This document shows positions 1 to 10,495 of a stretch of DNA of 58,238 nucleotides, piece after piece (the stretch's first letter is position 1; the number at the start of each line of letters is the position of its first letter). Made by a program: the position numbers and the translations under genes. The notes beneath the pieces are model-generated. The model was given only the letters and a program-made list of their open reading frames with translations, was not told the DNA's origin and searched no databases. The DNA is from an uncultured Clostridia bacterium (lineage in GTDB: Bacteria; Bacillota; Clostridia; Oscillospirales; Ruminococcaceae). Location of the stretch: the NCBI GenBank assembly GCA_947168885.1, contig CAMVNQ010000020.1, positions 1 through 58,238 on the forward strand, given 5' to 3'.

Positions 1-2
1 TT

Positions 3-2291
3 CCCGCGCCGGTGACGAATGTGACCGGAACCACGGCGGTAAACACGGAAACTGTTATAAATGCGGGCGACAGTCATTACAGCTACGACAACAGGAATTT
101 AACATACAGGACGGAGAATGCTGCCGACGACAAGGCTTCACAGAAAGCAGCGGCGGATAAGCGGAGCGACAGCACACCGACGCTTGCCGAAACGATAGCC
201 GGCATAGGGAATGAAGATCTTCGCAGAGCCGGCGAGCTTCCGGAGATAAGCCTTCTCGTCATGAATTCGTTCCTTTCGGGCGGCACGGAGTATCTTTCAA
301 GTATCAAGAACAGATACATACACAAGCGTATCTCTCTTGCTCCGGTCGCGGTACCGGCGGTCGGAAGTGCGGCTGCGGGACTGCTGAACAGCCCTGCATC
401 TTCTTTCGGAGCTGTGTCTTATGCGGTTTCTCTCCTTGCCTCGGAAAAGGTGTCTGACCCCTATGAGCGCAGAATATATGACACTGCTGTGACGAAGGTA
501 TATGCCGAACGTCACAGCTACGCCGGGTTAGATACAAAACAGATGCTCGCGGGGATGAGCCCGCAGGAGCGGACTAAGGTACTGTCGCTCATCGTGAGGG
601 AGCTTGGAAGCAGTGCTTCCGAACCGGTGAATGTTACGCTTCCCGCAGGGAAATCGGCGGAAGCGGATATTCCGGCAGTGCATACAGCTGCGCCTTCTGA
701 GACAGAACGCAGGACTATACGCAGTGTGGTGAAAAAGTTTGTGGACAGCATTATAAAGCCGTCCGGTATGGATAAGACCGCATCCGTAAAGTCTGCCGAA
801 AGCAACGACCGAGTTCGCGCGTTGACTGCTCCAGCAGCGGGAAAATTCACCGTGACAGAGACGGAAATGACTCTGCTGAAGCTCCTTTCGGAGGACAAAA
901 ACGGCAATATCGCGAAAGCGGTAAAAGCATCGGGAAACGGCGGAGACACGGTCTCGGCAAGGCTTAACGTTCTGTATCACGGTATAGCGGGCGGCAGCAC
1001 GGAGAAGATCGTTGCGGAGAATGTCGAAAACGCGTTATATATGCCGACCGTACTCAATTTCTATGACACGGCGCGGCTTATTCCGGCAGAGCCGGCGGAA
1101 AATACTCCTGCTGCACAGATCATCGCGGCAGATTCCGGAGATGTCCGCATAACGAATAACCGTGCTGCCGATAATCGTGAGTTTCCGGTTTACCGGACAG
1201 ATATACGGAATATAAATAACATACAGACACACACCGGCCTGACGCAGAACACGCAGGATACGGTTATACAGCAGGATATATACGCGCCGTCAGAGATGCG
1301 CGGCATACAAGGCACAAACGTGGCCGGTGTCCGCACCGTCGCAGATGCCGCAGGATCTTACGGCGCGCTCAGAGTGCACAATGCGTCCCGCGGCGTGCCT
1401 GCAAATGCTTACCCGTCGGCTGCGATCCTTCGCAGCGGAATATACTCCGGCGAGATCGTGAGAACAGCGCTTGAAAAGATAGCGGGATACGAACGTGCGC
1501 ATAACGCACCCGGCACTCGCACGGGAAAGCGCGGCACAGCTTCAGAAATCGCAGACGGGCGTGGTTATGCAGATACAGCCCGAAACTTCGTGTTCAGCAC
1601 CGCGGTAAATGAATACTCGCTGCCCGTGGCGCTTCTTCCGGAAAACAAGGTGTCGGAAAGCGTTCGGCTGCTGCCGGTATATACGCTTGACAGGGTGATA
1701 CTTCCGGAAAAGCTCCCCGAAATAAAGACGAACGGGAAAAAGGCTCTGAACAGGCTTTCGGCACCGAAAGAACGCAGCTTTTCCGTCCTTAAGCACAGAA
1801 TGGCGATAATCAATGACAGGAAAATGTCCGCGAAGAAAAGCGCGGACAGTGCGCAGGAGAGCACCGGATTCCCCGTAAGCGCGGAAACATACACCGTGCC
1901 AATGGACAGAATGATGCCGGACGAGACGGTATTAAGCTATCGTGAGCCGATACCCGCTTCGGCACCGGCTCCGGCGACTCCGGCGGTATCGCAGCCGAGC
2001 ACGAGCGACCTTGTGAAGCAGTTCGGCAACCTCATCGAGGGCGGTGACGCGGGGCTTGTTCCTTCGTTCGATGTCGGGACGCGAGGTATAGGCGAGGCTA
2101 TGGCGGCTATTGAAGAGACAGCCGAGAAAGTTGCTGTCAACAGCAAGCTTATTGAAGAGATACGCGAAAAACAGCGTACTATCGAGACCGTGACGCTCAA
2201 ATCGAGCGATATGGACGCAATATCAGAGGAAATGATAAGACGGCTCCGCAGCCGCATGAGACTTGACAGGTCGCGCTTTGCGGGGCAGTGA
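3..2291 (+). CDS. Large CIS-cluster protein of unknown function, 5' end outside window
   Basis: The frame is open back to the window edge, with Pro/Ala codons before the first possible GTG at 12, so the gene very likely starts upstream and about 760 residues are visible. No known domain is recognised. The visible part is mostly hydrophilic and low in complexity. It has a short Ala/Gly-rich stretch near residues 110-145 and a C-terminal 60 residues rich in Glu, Lys and Arg that look like a coiled coil. It ends 33 bases before the CIS tube-initiator gene, on the same strand, so it is probably part of the baseplate operon. A tape-measure or scaffold role is possible because no other tape-measure candidate lies among the baseplate genes, but the sequence does not prove it. 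Confidence 0.6.
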   Translation, partial: PAPVTNVTGTTAVNTETVINAGDSHYSYDNRNLTYRTENAADDKASQKAAADKRSDSTPTLAETIAGIGNEDLRRAGELPEISLLVMNSFLSGGTEYLSSIKNRYIHKRISLAPVAVPAVGSAAAGLLNSPASSFGAVSYAVSLLASEKVSDPYERRIYDTAVTKVYAERHSYAGLDTKQMLAGMSPQERTKVLSLIVRELGSSASEPVNVTLPAGKSAEADIPAVHTAAPSETERRTIRSVVKKFVDSIIKPSGMDKTASVKSAESNDRVRALTAPAAGKFTVTETEMTLLKLLSEDKNGNIAKAVKASGNGGDTVSARLNVLYHGIAGGSTEKIVAENVENALYMPTVLNFYDTARLIPAEPAENTPAAQIIAADSGDVRITNNRAADNREFPVYRTDIRNINNIQTHTGLTQNTQDTVIQQDIYAPSEMRGIQGTNVAGVRTVADAAGSYGALRVHNASRGVPANAYPSAAILRSGIYSGEIVRTALEKIAGYERAHNAPGTRTGKRGTASEIADGRGYADTARNFVFSTAVNEYSLPVALLPENKVSESVRLLPVYTLDRVILPEKLPEIKTNGKKALNRLSAPKERSFSVLKHRMAIINDRKMSAKKSADSAQESTGFPVSAETYTVPMDRMMPDETVLSYREPIPASAPAPATPAVSQPSTSDLVKQFGNLIEGGDAGLVPSFDVGTRGIGEAMAAIEETAEKVAVNSKLIEEIREKQRTIETVTLKSSDMDAISEEMIRRLRSRMRLDRSRFAGQ

Positions 2292-2324
2292 CGGTTCAGA
2301 TGAAAGTATGAAAGGAAGAACGGT

Positions 2325-3059
2325 ATGGGTATTTCATCGACACTTCTGAAAGCTGCCGTATCTGTGGCGGAAAAGCTTTCGAGCGAAAAAGCAATGCTTG
2401 TTATCGCGGGCAAAAGCCCCGAGAAGCTCCCCGTTCAGTTCAATCCGTCCGAATACAAGATAACCGAGCGCAGCTCATACACCGAAAAGTCGAGACGCGA
2501 AAAGGACGAACCGGTAGTCAACTTCAGCGGACGTCCTATGGCGACTATGAATGTGAAGCTTTATTTCGACTGCGATGATCTTACGTCGCTCGCAGGTCTT
2601 GCTTCCGGTGCGGTCGCGGCGATCACAGGCGGCGGTGAAGATAAGGACATCACCAAGACGATAAACAAGATAAGCGCACTTACGATAATCGACGGCGAAT
2701 CCCACCAGCCGACGGGCGTTGTGTTCGTCTGGGGAGCGGTAATGTTTTCGGGATTTGCCGAGAACGTTGGTGTCACCTATACCATGTTCGATAAAAAGGG
2801 AAAACCGCTGCGTGCGATAGTTGATCTCACCATAGCGGGATACAGCGGAGTACTTACGGAACAGAAAAGTCCGCGAATGTCTCCGGACCGTACAAAGGCA
2901 CGGACCATGACCGAGGACAACAATATCTGGAACATGGCGCAGAATGAGTACGGCGATGTACGGGAATGGCGCAGGATAGCCGATGCGAACGGGATAATGA
3001 ATCCTCTCGACATACCTGTCGGAAAGGTGCTCAGAGTGCCTTCGATAAACAACTCATAA
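2325..3059 (+). CDS. CIS tube-initiator / LysM baseplate protein (Afp7/Pvc7-like)
   Basis: 244 residues. The N-terminal part (about 20-160) has the features of the CIS tube-type domain: the phrase VQFNPSEYKITE, then a conserved beta-rich region. The C-terminal 45 residues form a LysM module (NIWNMAQNEYGD...IADANGI...IPVGKVLRVP). This two-part layout is typical of the adaptor that starts tube assembly on the baseplate in extracellular CIS. The start ATG follows AAGGAAG at good spacing. Directly downstream lie the hub, spike and gp25 genes, in the order seen in Afp/PVC-type clusters. No signal peptide is present, as expected for a protein assembled in the cytoplasm. Confidence 0.85.
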   Translation: MGISSTLLKAAVSVAEKLSSEKAMLVIAGKSPEKLPVQFNPSEYKITERSSYTEKSRREKDEPVVNFSGRPMATMNVKLYFDCDDLTSLAGLASGAVAAITGGGEDKDITKTINKISALTIIDGESHQPTGVVFVWGAVMFSGFAENVGVTYTMFDKKGKPLRAIVDLTIAGYSGVLTEQKSPRMSPDRTKARTMTEDNNIWNMAQNEYGDVREWRRIADANGIMNPLDIPVGKVLRVPSINNS

Positions 3060-3084
3060 GCCACGGGGAGGTCGGTGGATCTAT

Positions 3085-4164
3085 ATGGCAGACCTTATGA
3101 CGGCTACCGCAAAATATGAGACCCTTGAAAACAAATACGGTAATTTCATGGTGCCCGCCATGAAGATAATGTCAAACGGCTCGGACATCATATCAAAAAA
3201 CGATCTTACGGTGAGCGAGCTTACGATCACACTCTCGCTCGACAGCGCGGGAATGGCGGTTTTCAAGGTGGTCGATATATACGATGTTGAAAAGCACAGC
3301 TTCGACAAGAAGGTAAAAGGTCTTTTCAAGCTCGGTACGGTACTTGAGATACAGATCGGTTATCTTTCTGCTACAACGGCGGTGTTCAAGGGCTATATCG
3401 CCGGGGTAGGAGCGGAATTCGACGATATTCCCGCCATTGTGGTGAAGCTCATGGACGCGCGCAAGCTAATGATGACGAGCGGGGTGCGCAAACAGCTTTA
3501 TGAGGACAAGAACTACTCCGATATAGTCAAGAAGGTCATGGGAAGATATTCCAAGCTGTGCAGCATAGAGGCACAGGCGTCATCGGACAATCTCAAGGCG
3601 CCGGTGTCGCAGAGCACGAGCGACTATAACTTTGTGAAGAACGAGCTCCTTAAAAACGGAAAGGTTGACCGGGAATTCTTCATTCTTTACGATAAAGCGT
3701 ATTTCAGAGAGCCCTGTAAGAACAAGACCCCGATAATGTCGGTGACTTACGGGAGAGAGCTCATACGGCTGAACACCATGGCGGAATATCTCGATACGGA
3801 GATCGAGGTCATAGGATATGACCCGACCAACACCAAAAGCATATCTTCAAAGCAGACGGTGAAGAGTTCGGAAAGCCAGACTTCGGTACTTACACCGGCA
3901 CAGCAGCAGTTCTTCATAGACCCTGACGCGGACAGTGAGGAAAAGGCGAAGATCCGCGCCGGAGCTATCGCGGAACGGATGAAGCGAGGAAGCTGTTTTG
4001 CGGAGGGTGAGCTTATCGGACTTCCGGAGATAGTTCCCGGAAGATTTCTTAAAGTGGAGAATACCGACGAGATGTCGGATAAAAAGTATTATCTGAACGA
4101 GGTCACGCATTACTGGACCGAATCGACCTTCAGAACGACGTTCGAGGCGAAGGGCTGGATGTGA
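3085..4164 (+). CDS. Baseplate hub protein, phage late control D / gp27-like
   Basis: 359 residues. The sequence matches the late-control-D/gp27 hub type: an early region with paired beta strands (about 40-125), a central region with SDYNFVKNELLKNGK (typical 'fly in the hub' motif around 190) and a C-terminal beta domain ending in YYLNEVTHYWTES. In contractile tails this protein forms the trimeric hub that joins the tube to the spike. Here hub and spike are separate genes rather than a VgrG fusion, which is the extracellular CIS arrangement. The start is the ATG after GGGGAGG. It lies 25 bases behind the LysM protein and 22 bases before the spike gene. Confidence 0.85.
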   Translation: MADLMTATAKYETLENKYGNFMVPAMKIMSNGSDIISKNDLTVSELTITLSLDSAGMAVFKVVDIYDVEKHSFDKKVKGLFKLGTVLEIQIGYLSATTAVFKGYIAGVGAEFDDIPAIVVKLMDARKLMMTSGVRKQLYEDKNYSDIVKKVMGRYSKLCSIEAQASSDNLKAPVSQSTSDYNFVKNELLKNGKVDREFFILYDKAYFREPCKNKTPIMSVTYGRELIRLNTMAEYLDTEIEVIGYDPTNTKSISSKQTVKSSESQTSVLTPAQQQFFIDPDADSEEKAKIRAGAIAERMKRGSCFAEGELIGLPEIVPGRFLKVENTDEMSDKKYYLNEVTHYWTESTFRTTFEAKGWM

Positions 4165-4186
4165 TCCATTATATACGGAGGGACAG

Positions 4187-4963
4187 ATGAGCCTTTTCGG
4201 AGAAATGGCAGGTTACACTTCCGGGATAGATGTCAGCGGAGTCATCAACGGAGTTGTTACCGGAACGGTAAAGGAAAACTATAACAAGGACGATCCCGGT
4301 AAAGTGAAGGTCGAGCTTTTCCTCGGAGAAAGCGGACTCAACGTAACGGGCTGGATACCGGTGATGACACCTTACGCCGGCAACAAGTACGGTGCGTTCG
4401 CGCTTCCGGAGGTCGGGGACGAAGTCGTTGTGGCTTTCAGAATGGGCGATCTTAACTGTCCGATCGTTATCGGAAGCTTATGGAGCGGCAAGAACCCTCA
4501 GCCCGAAAAAGCGGTCACAGAGAAGAATATGACCAAGAAGTTCATAACAAAGGGAAACAACGAGATAACCATAGACGATACCGGTGACAAGCAGAAAATT
4601 GAGATAAAGACCGCAAAGGGAAAGACGATCATACTTGACGAAGAAAAAGACAATATGATCTTGCAGGACAAGGACGGCAAAAACGCGATAACCGTAGATT
4701 CCAAGAACGGCGAGATAACCATAAAGGCGGAAAAGAAGATAACTCTCGACGCGGGCGGAGTAAAGGGCGTTTTCGACGGAAGCGGCAAGAAGATCTCGCT
4801 TTCTGCGGGAACGGTCGAAGCAAAGGCGGACCAGACGTTCCACGCGAAAGGGACAACAACGAAGATAGAGGGCGCGAACGTCGAGGTAAAGGCGAGTGCG
4901 TCGCTTAAAGTGCAGTCAAGCGCTATCACCGAAGTCAAGGGATCAATGGTGAAGATAAACTGA
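4187..4963 (+). CDS. gp5/VgrG-type spike protein
   Basis: 258 residues. Residues 15-105 are the OB-fold of baseplate assembly protein V/gp5: GVVTGTVKENYNKDDPGKVKV, then GWIPVMTPYAG and FALPEVGDEVVVAF, and IVIGSLWSG at the end. From about 115 onward the chain is a run of short repeats rich in Lys, Asp, Gly and Ile, the pattern of the triple-stranded beta-helix needle. No lysozyme or other extension is present, so this is a bare spike; the PAAR-like tip is encoded separately at 18759. The start follows GGAGGGACAG. Confidence 0.88.
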   Translation: MSLFGEMAGYTSGIDVSGVINGVVTGTVKENYNKDDPGKVKVELFLGESGLNVTGWIPVMTPYAGNKYGAFALPEVGDEVVVAFRMGDLNCPIVIGSLWSGKNPQPEKAVTEKNMTKKFITKGNNEITIDDTGDKQKIEIKTAKGKTIILDEEKDNMILQDKDGKNAITVDSKNGEITIKAEKKITLDAGGVKGVFDGSGKKISLSAGTVEAKADQTFHAKGTTTKIEGANVEVKASASLKVQSSAITEVKGSMVKIN

Positions 4964-4986
4964 TCTTATGAAGGGAGACACCGCAG

Positions 4987-5403
4987 ATGTATAATAAAAG
5001 CTTTCTCGGTACGGGATTCAAGTTTCCGGTCTGCGTTGACCCGAACACAGGCAAGGTCCGTACTTCATCGAACGAGGAAGATATACAGGAGTCGATACGG
5101 CTCATATTAGGCACATCACCCGGAGAACGCCCTATGATGCCGGACTTCGGATGTTCAATAAACTCGTTTGTTTTCAGCGGTTCGGACTATACCACGCTTA
5201 TGATGATGAAGCGTGAGGTGGAGAACGCTCTCGTTATGTGGGAGCCGAGGATAAGGGATATAGATGTCGATATCGTGTCTTCGTCCGATGAAACGGGAAA
5301 ACTCGTGATAAACGTGAACTATGTGGTGCGTTCGACAAACAACCCGTTCAACCTTGTTTATCCGTTCTACATAAACGAGGGTTACGGAGACACCGAAAGA
5401 TAA
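4987..5403 (+). CDS. gp25-like baseplate wedge protein
   Basis: 138 residues, the usual length for the gp25/lysozyme-like baseplate family. It has the family's signature region: ESIRLILGTSPGERPMMPDFG near residues 35-58, followed by NALVMWEPRIRDIDVDIVS. This protein is part of the baseplate core and seeds sheath polymerisation in T4, T6SS (TssE) and Afp/PVC (Afp9). It sits directly before the baseplate J gene, as in nearly all CIS clusters. Confidence 0.92.
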   Translation: MYNKSFLGTGFKFPVCVDPNTGKVRTSSNEEDIQESIRLILGTSPGERPMMPDFGCSINSFVFSGSDYTTLMMMKREVENALVMWEPRIRDIDVDIVSSSDETGKLVINVNYVVRSTNNPFNLVYPFYINEGYGDTER

Positions 5404-5438
5404 TTACCGGAATAAAAGCGGAAGTGGGGTGAGAACAG

Positions 5439-8402
5439 TTGGTCAAGGTAGATAACAGAGACAAGAACGATATAGTTCAGCAGATGCTCGAAAGATCGAA
5501 GAGCTATACTCCGGAATGGATAATGGACAGCAGAAATCCGGATATTGCCGCTGTTCTTGCGCTCGCGTATGCGGATATGCTTGTCGGGACGCTTAAAAAG
5601 GTAAACGGGACTCCACTTAAAAACAAGATAGCGTTCTTCAACATGGTGGACGCGACGCTTCTTCCCGCCGCACCGTCAGAGGGATATGTGAGTTTCTCGC
5701 TTTCCGCGGACGATGTCGGAAGCACGCCGATAGAAAAAGGCGCGGTTATGTCATCTTATGTCGGAGAAGGCGACACGATGCACTTTGAGACCTGCGATGA
5801 CATACTTGTTTCTCCAGCGAAGATAGTAAAGATATTCTGCGCCGACGACAAGGAAGATTTTATAGGCGAGTACGAGGATTTCTCAGATAAAAAGACGGGG
5901 CTTTTCACGCTTCCGCAGGTCAATCTCCAGAGCCATACTATGCGCATTTCGCACCCGTTCGCGTTCGACGTGAGGACTGAGGGCAGCATAGCGCTCAGGT
6001 TCTTCCGGACGAGCGGTACTCTTGTCGGAAACGGAAGTCTCGCTGCGTTCTCTTCCGTAAGTGCAGCAAATATTGAATACTACGCCGGTGAGGAGACAGG
6101 CTTTGTGCCCTTCTCCGAAGTCCGTGTGAGCGGCAGCGAGCTGATCCTCGTCAAGGACGCGAAGCTTCCCGCGGTCACCGCAGACGCGGACGGCTGGAAC
6201 ATCCGCTTTACGGTAAAAGATGTTACGGAATTTGAGAACTTCTCATTCTCGCACATAGAGGCGCTTCCGTCCGGTTCGTCGATAGCCCCGGAGATCGTTA
6301 CCGACGGAAATGTGGAATATGACATAAATGCGTTCTTTCCTTTCGGAGAGCGTTTCCAGCTCTTCAATGAGGTTTATTTTGGCTGTGGCGAGGTGCTCGG
6401 CAAGCGCGGCGCGAAGATAACCATGAGCTTTGATATGAGCGTCGTCGAGACTCCGATAGAAAATCAGCTCGACGAGGACGGCATAAACTGGAAATGGATA
6501 GCTAACAAGAAGGATTTCAAAGAGGCGAAATCCTATAAGATAGCGATAACGAGCGTTATCTGGGAATACTTCAACGGAAACGGCTGGAGCAGACTTTTCA
6601 ACGACGGCAGATACTCCGACCTTTTCAATATCGTACAGGGTGTTACAAGCAGCTTCAAGAGCATCACGTTCACTGTTCCGGAGGATATGAGCGAGGTGTT
6701 CGTCGGAGCACATGAGGGCTGCTACATAAGGGCACGTGTGCTCAAGGCAGAGAACCTTTACAAGACGAAGGGCTGGTATATGTCGCCGTTCGTGCGCAAC
6801 ATCTCATTTGAATATCATTATGAAAACAACGGCCGCCGTGTGAACGATATTCTTACTTACAACAATATCGAGGAACGGCGTTTTGACCCGACGTCTTCGT
6901 CGGATCATGAGGGCTTCGTTCCGTTCAGATGCGCGGGAGCTTCTGCAAGGACCGTATATCTCGGGTTCAATGCTCCGCCCGACAACGGACCTATGCGCAT
7001 TCTCTGGGATGTGGAGGAGGATCCTCTCTCGTCACACCCGAAACTCCGGTGGAGATACCTGACGGCGAATGGCTGGAGCCCTATGAATCTTGCGGACGAG
7101 ACCGAGAGCTTCACGAAAGTGGGGCTTACGGTATTCCTCGACAACCACGGATTCAGGCGTACCAGGCTTTTCGGTGAGGATCTGTACTGGGTATCGGTGT
7201 CGGATACCGAGTCGCTGTACAAGACGAAGCGCTGCGGCACACCGATAATAAACAGGATAGTTTTCAACGCTGTGCGCGCGGTCAATGTTGACAGCCACAG
7301 AGAAGAATTCTTTGCCATGAACATATATACCGAAAACGCGGAATTTGCTCTTGCAGCCGCGAGCGTACTCGATCTTGACCTTTATGTCAACGAGTTTGCG
7401 GCGATCACGGACAGTGAAACCGAGGCTCTTGAGGCAGAGGGACGCGTCATAAGGGTCGCCGGAAGCGGCGGACTTGACGCGGAGATATGGGTGAAGTGGA
7501 AAGAGGTAAACTCCTTCGCTATGGAGGACAACAACTCACGCTGTTATACCGTTGACCGGAGCGCCGGAAAGTTCACTTTCGGCAACGGGCGCAAGGGTCG
7601 CATACCGCCCGTTTCGGACATAGACAACATAAGAGTAGTCTATACGACCGGCGGCGGCGAAAGAACGAACGTAAGCGCGGGCGGTATCACAGCTCTTGAA
7701 CGCTCTTACGGTTTCGTTTCGGGAGTTGACAATCCCAAGCGCTTCTACGGCGGCTGTGACGCGGAGACCGTGGAGGAGGCTATGAGGCGCAGCGCTGTGA
7801 TGCTCCGTACACAGGGAAAGGCTATCACGGCGAGAGACCTTGAAAGCATCACGTTCAACGCTTCGAGAAATATACGAAAGCTCCGCTGTGTGGCCGGAAG
7901 GAACGCTTCGGGTCTGAGAGAGCGCGGCGCGGTCACGCTCGTTGTCCTCAAAAAGGAGCACTCTGAGTTCAGCAGGATACGCACGGACATAAAGAACTAT
8001 CTGCGCGGGAGACTTCCCGGGAACATAGTTTCCGGAGACAGCCTTTACGTAACCGAACCGACCTTTGTGAAGATAAACGTCGGCGCAGAGATAAAGACCG
8101 ATCATATCAACGGCATCTTCGAGCTCAAAATGAGCGTGGAGAAGTGCCTTGAGGATTACTTCGCCTCGTTTGCGGGGCAGGACGGCGACAATGTCTGGAG
8201 ACTCGGCATGGTGCCGAACGAACAGCAGATAAGAAGCGCGGTCCTTCGTCTCAAGAACGTCGTATATGTGCGGAAGCTTTATATCACGATGTATGTCTCC
8301 GGTCCGGGCGGCATGAAAGAGATAGACAGCGATACGATTGGAAACTACAGCTACATATTGCCGGAAAACGGCGAACATGATATATCCGTTACCGTAGAGT
8401 AA
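5439..8402 (+). CDS. Baseplate protein J-like (Afp11-type)
   Basis: 987 residues, large for the family and close to Afp11-type proteins. The C-terminal 350 residues carry the gpJ-like core: FTFGNGRKGRIPP, then VEEAMRRSAVMLRTQGKAIT and AITARDLESITFNASRNIRKLRCV. Earlier parts are beta-rich with repeated Trp/Tyr motifs. It would form the arms of the baseplate wedge. The frame opens with TTG at 5439, placed after GTGGGGTGAG; several genes here use the same type of start. The next gene begins 12-33 bases downstream. Confidence 0.88.
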   Translation: MVKVDNRDKNDIVQQMLERSKSYTPEWIMDSRNPDIAAVLALAYADMLVGTLKKVNGTPLKNKIAFFNMVDATLLPAAPSEGYVSFSLSADDVGSTPIEKGAVMSSYVGEGDTMHFETCDDILVSPAKIVKIFCADDKEDFIGEYEDFSDKKTGLFTLPQVNLQSHTMRISHPFAFDVRTEGSIALRFFRTSGTLVGNGSLAAFSSVSAANIEYYAGEETGFVPFSEVRVSGSELILVKDAKLPAVTADADGWNIRFTVKDVTEFENFSFSHIEALPSGSSIAPEIVTDGNVEYDINAFFPFGERFQLFNEVYFGCGEVLGKRGAKITMSFDMSVVETPIENQLDEDGINWKWIANKKDFKEAKSYKIAITSVIWEYFNGNGWSRLFNDGRYSDLFNIVQGVTSSFKSITFTVPEDMSEVFVGAHEGCYIRARVLKAENLYKTKGWYMSPFVRNISFEYHYENNGRRVNDILTYNNIEERRFDPTSSSDHEGFVPFRCAGASARTVYLGFNAPPDNGPMRILWDVEEDPLSSHPKLRWRYLTANGWSPMNLADETESFTKVGLTVFLDNHGFRRTRLFGEDLYWVSVSDTESLYKTKRCGTPIINRIVFNAVRAVNVDSHREEFFAMNIYTENAEFALAAASVLDLDLYVNEFAAITDSETEALEAEGRVIRVAGSGGLDAEIWVKWKEVNSFAMEDNNSRCYTVDRSAGKFTFGNGRKGRIPPVSDIDNIRVVYTTGGGERTNVSAGGITALERSYGFVSGVDNPKRFYGGCDAETVEEAMRRSAVMLRTQGKAITARDLESITFNASRNIRKLRCVAGRNASGLRERGAVTLVVLKKEHSEFSRIRTDIKNYLRGRLPGNIVSGDSLYVTEPTFVKINVGAEIKTDHINGIFELKMSVEKCLEDYFASFAGQDGDNVWRLGMVPNEQQIRSAVLRLKNVVYVRKLYITMYVSGPGGMKEIDSDTIGNYSYILPENGEHDISVTVE

Positions 8403-8435
8403 CGAAGGGCAGTAATGACGAACGGAGGTGATAGC

Positions 8436-10487
8436 TTGTTACCCGATATTCAGCTTGATAACGAATATTTTGATGATATACTTGACAACGCGCGCAATAT
8501 GATCGTGAGCATCTATCCGGAATGGACGGATTTCAACTATCACGACCCCGGCATCACGATGCTTGAGATGTTCGCGTGGCTCAAAGAAAGCCAGCAGTAC
8601 TACATAAACAAGATTGGCCCCGAGAACATAAGAAAGTATCTTAAACTTCTCGGGATAGAAAGGCGCACAAAAGTACCTTCGGTCACGGACGTTTCGGTGC
8701 TGTACGAAAACGACATAACGGCTGTCAAGGGCACCAAGCTTTATGCCGGAGATATATGCTTCGAGGCAGACCGGCGCACGTACATCTCGGCTTCGTCGAT
8801 AGATGTCTGCGTGTGTGATTACGGCGAGGAAAAGAATGTCATAGCCCGCGACCAGTTTTACTTCGGCGGTAACCTTCATATACTTCCTTTCGCGAAGAAG
8901 GATGACGGAAGTTTTTACATAGGCTTTGACAAGCCTCTCGCAGCGAACGAGGTCCACACGATATGGTTTGACATCACAAGTGAGGACGGTATCGCAAGAA
9001 ATCCGGTGACCGACCCCGGAAATTTCGTCCCGCTCGTTGATATGGACATAGATTATTTTGACGGGGTAAGCTGGCACAGGGTAAAGCGCATTGACGAGAC
9101 TTTCGGCTTCCTGTTCCCGGGAAGGATATATTTCAGCCCCGTGCGTGCCCACGGCAAATGCTCTGTGGCGGGGCATGAGGCGTACTACATAAGATTCACG
9201 ATAAGCGGCGGCGAATATGATGCATTGCCGGTCATCAAGAACATATACTTCAATCTCCTTCCGGTAACACAAAGAGAGACCAAAGCCGAATACACCGATC
9301 TTCCGGCGGGTGACGAGATCCGTCTGTTCACAGAACTCGCGGCGATCGGTAACACAAGGATATTCCTCAAGGGCAGAGACGGTCTGTTTACACCGGTAAG
9401 GAGCTGTGAAAAACGGATAGATCCGGATACGGGCGGTATGATCTGTTCTGTTCCGGGCGGCGCGAAATCCGAGGGTGTGCGTGTGGTCAACGTTATGTCC
9501 GACTTCATCGCCGACGGCGCGATAGGCTGCGGCACGGGACTTCCGTTCCAGCAGTACGATCTTGATACACACGACCTCGAATATGAGACATTCGCTATCA
9601 TGAGTGAGCTTCCCGACAGCGGCGGCAAGTATGTCGAGTGGAAGAAGGTAAAGGATTTTTCATCGGCGGGAACAGATGACTTCGTTTATACCCTTGATAC
9701 CGAGAACGGGATACTGACTTTCGGCAACTGCATAAACGGAATTGCACCGGACGGAGATATCTTCATCATAGGCTATTCGCTCACTAAAGGAGCGGACGGC
9801 TGTGTCACAAAGGGCAAAATAAACGAAATAACCGGTTTCAACAGGGATGAGATATATGTCGAAAACCTTCGTGCTTCGACAGACGGTCAGAACGAAGAGT
9901 CGATAGAGGACTGCTTCATTAAAGCGAAGAAGCTTCTTCGCACGACGGAGACGATAGTAACGGACGATGATTGTGAAGAGTGCATAAGTACGACGCAGGG
10001 ACTTCGCATCGAGAAATGCAAGGTCATAAGGAACGACCGCAACGACGGTATAGTGACGACCGCGGTGGTAAAGCCGTATTCGCAGAACGGAATGGGTATC
10101 CCGAGCGAGCGGTATATCAGGAACATACTTGCGGCGATAGAACCGCGGCGTATGCTCGGCTCACAGTTCAGGATAGTGCGTCCGGAATACGCGGAAATAT
10201 CCGTGTATGCCGATGTTACGGTGTCGAGGAACTATTCAAACCCGAGAGAAGCGGTGAACAGGGCTGTCACGGATTTCTTCGGCGCGATAAAGGACGAGTT
10301 CGGCGCCGAGATAATCTACAGTAAGCTTTATGAGCTTATAGACAGTCTTGACTGCGTACTTGCCGTGAACGTGCTTACCATGCAGACAGAGGGAAGCGAC
10401 GCCGAGAGAACGCGCGAGGGCGACCTGATTCTTGGGCAGAACGTAGCGGCATATCTTACCGATACAGAAATAATGATAAATATGTGA
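8436..10487 (+). CDS. Second baseplate J-like protein (Afp12-type)
   Basis: About 683 residues from the TTG at 8436. An ATG at 8415 would add seven residues, but it overlaps the strong GGAGGTGA site that spaces well to the TTG, and the text from LPDIQLDNEYF on fits the family start. An early motif (WTDFNYHDPGITMLEMFAWL) and a C-terminal gpJ-like part (LRTTETIVTDDDCEECIS...IEKCKVIRN) mark it as the second J-like wedge protein of extracellular CIS. It forms a tandem pair with the preceding gene. Paired J-like genes of different size are typical of Afp/PVC-like clusters. Confidence 0.85.
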   Translation: MLPDIQLDNEYFDDILDNARNMIVSIYPEWTDFNYHDPGITMLEMFAWLKESQQYYINKIGPENIRKYLKLLGIERRTKVPSVTDVSVLYENDITAVKGTKLYAGDICFEADRRTYISASSIDVCVCDYGEEKNVIARDQFYFGGNLHILPFAKKDDGSFYIGFDKPLAANEVHTIWFDITSEDGIARNPVTDPGNFVPLVDMDIDYFDGVSWHRVKRIDETFGFLFPGRIYFSPVRAHGKCSVAGHEAYYIRFTISGGEYDALPVIKNIYFNLLPVTQRETKAEYTDLPAGDEIRLFTELAAIGNTRIFLKGRDGLFTPVRSCEKRIDPDTGGMICSVPGGAKSEGVRVVNVMSDFIADGAIGCGTGLPFQQYDLDTHDLEYETFAIMSELPDSGGKYVEWKKVKDFSSAGTDDFVYTLDTENGILTFGNCINGIAPDGDIFIIGYSLTKGADGCVTKGKINEITGFNRDEIYVENLRASTDGQNEESIEDCFIKAKKLLRTTETIVTDDDCEECISTTQGLRIEKCKVIRNDRNDGIVTTAVVKPYSQNGMGIPSERYIRNILAAIEPRRMLGSQFRIVRPEYAEISVYADVTVSRNYSNPREAVNRAVTDFFGAIKDEFGAEIIYSKLYELIDSLDCVLAVNVLTMQTEGSDAERTREGDLILGQNVAAYLTDTEIMINM

Positions 10488-10495
10488 TCTTACGG

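Noticed and set aside
7536-8378. 280-codon minus frame opposite baseplate J
   Set aside because: Antisense shadow of a well-supported gene.
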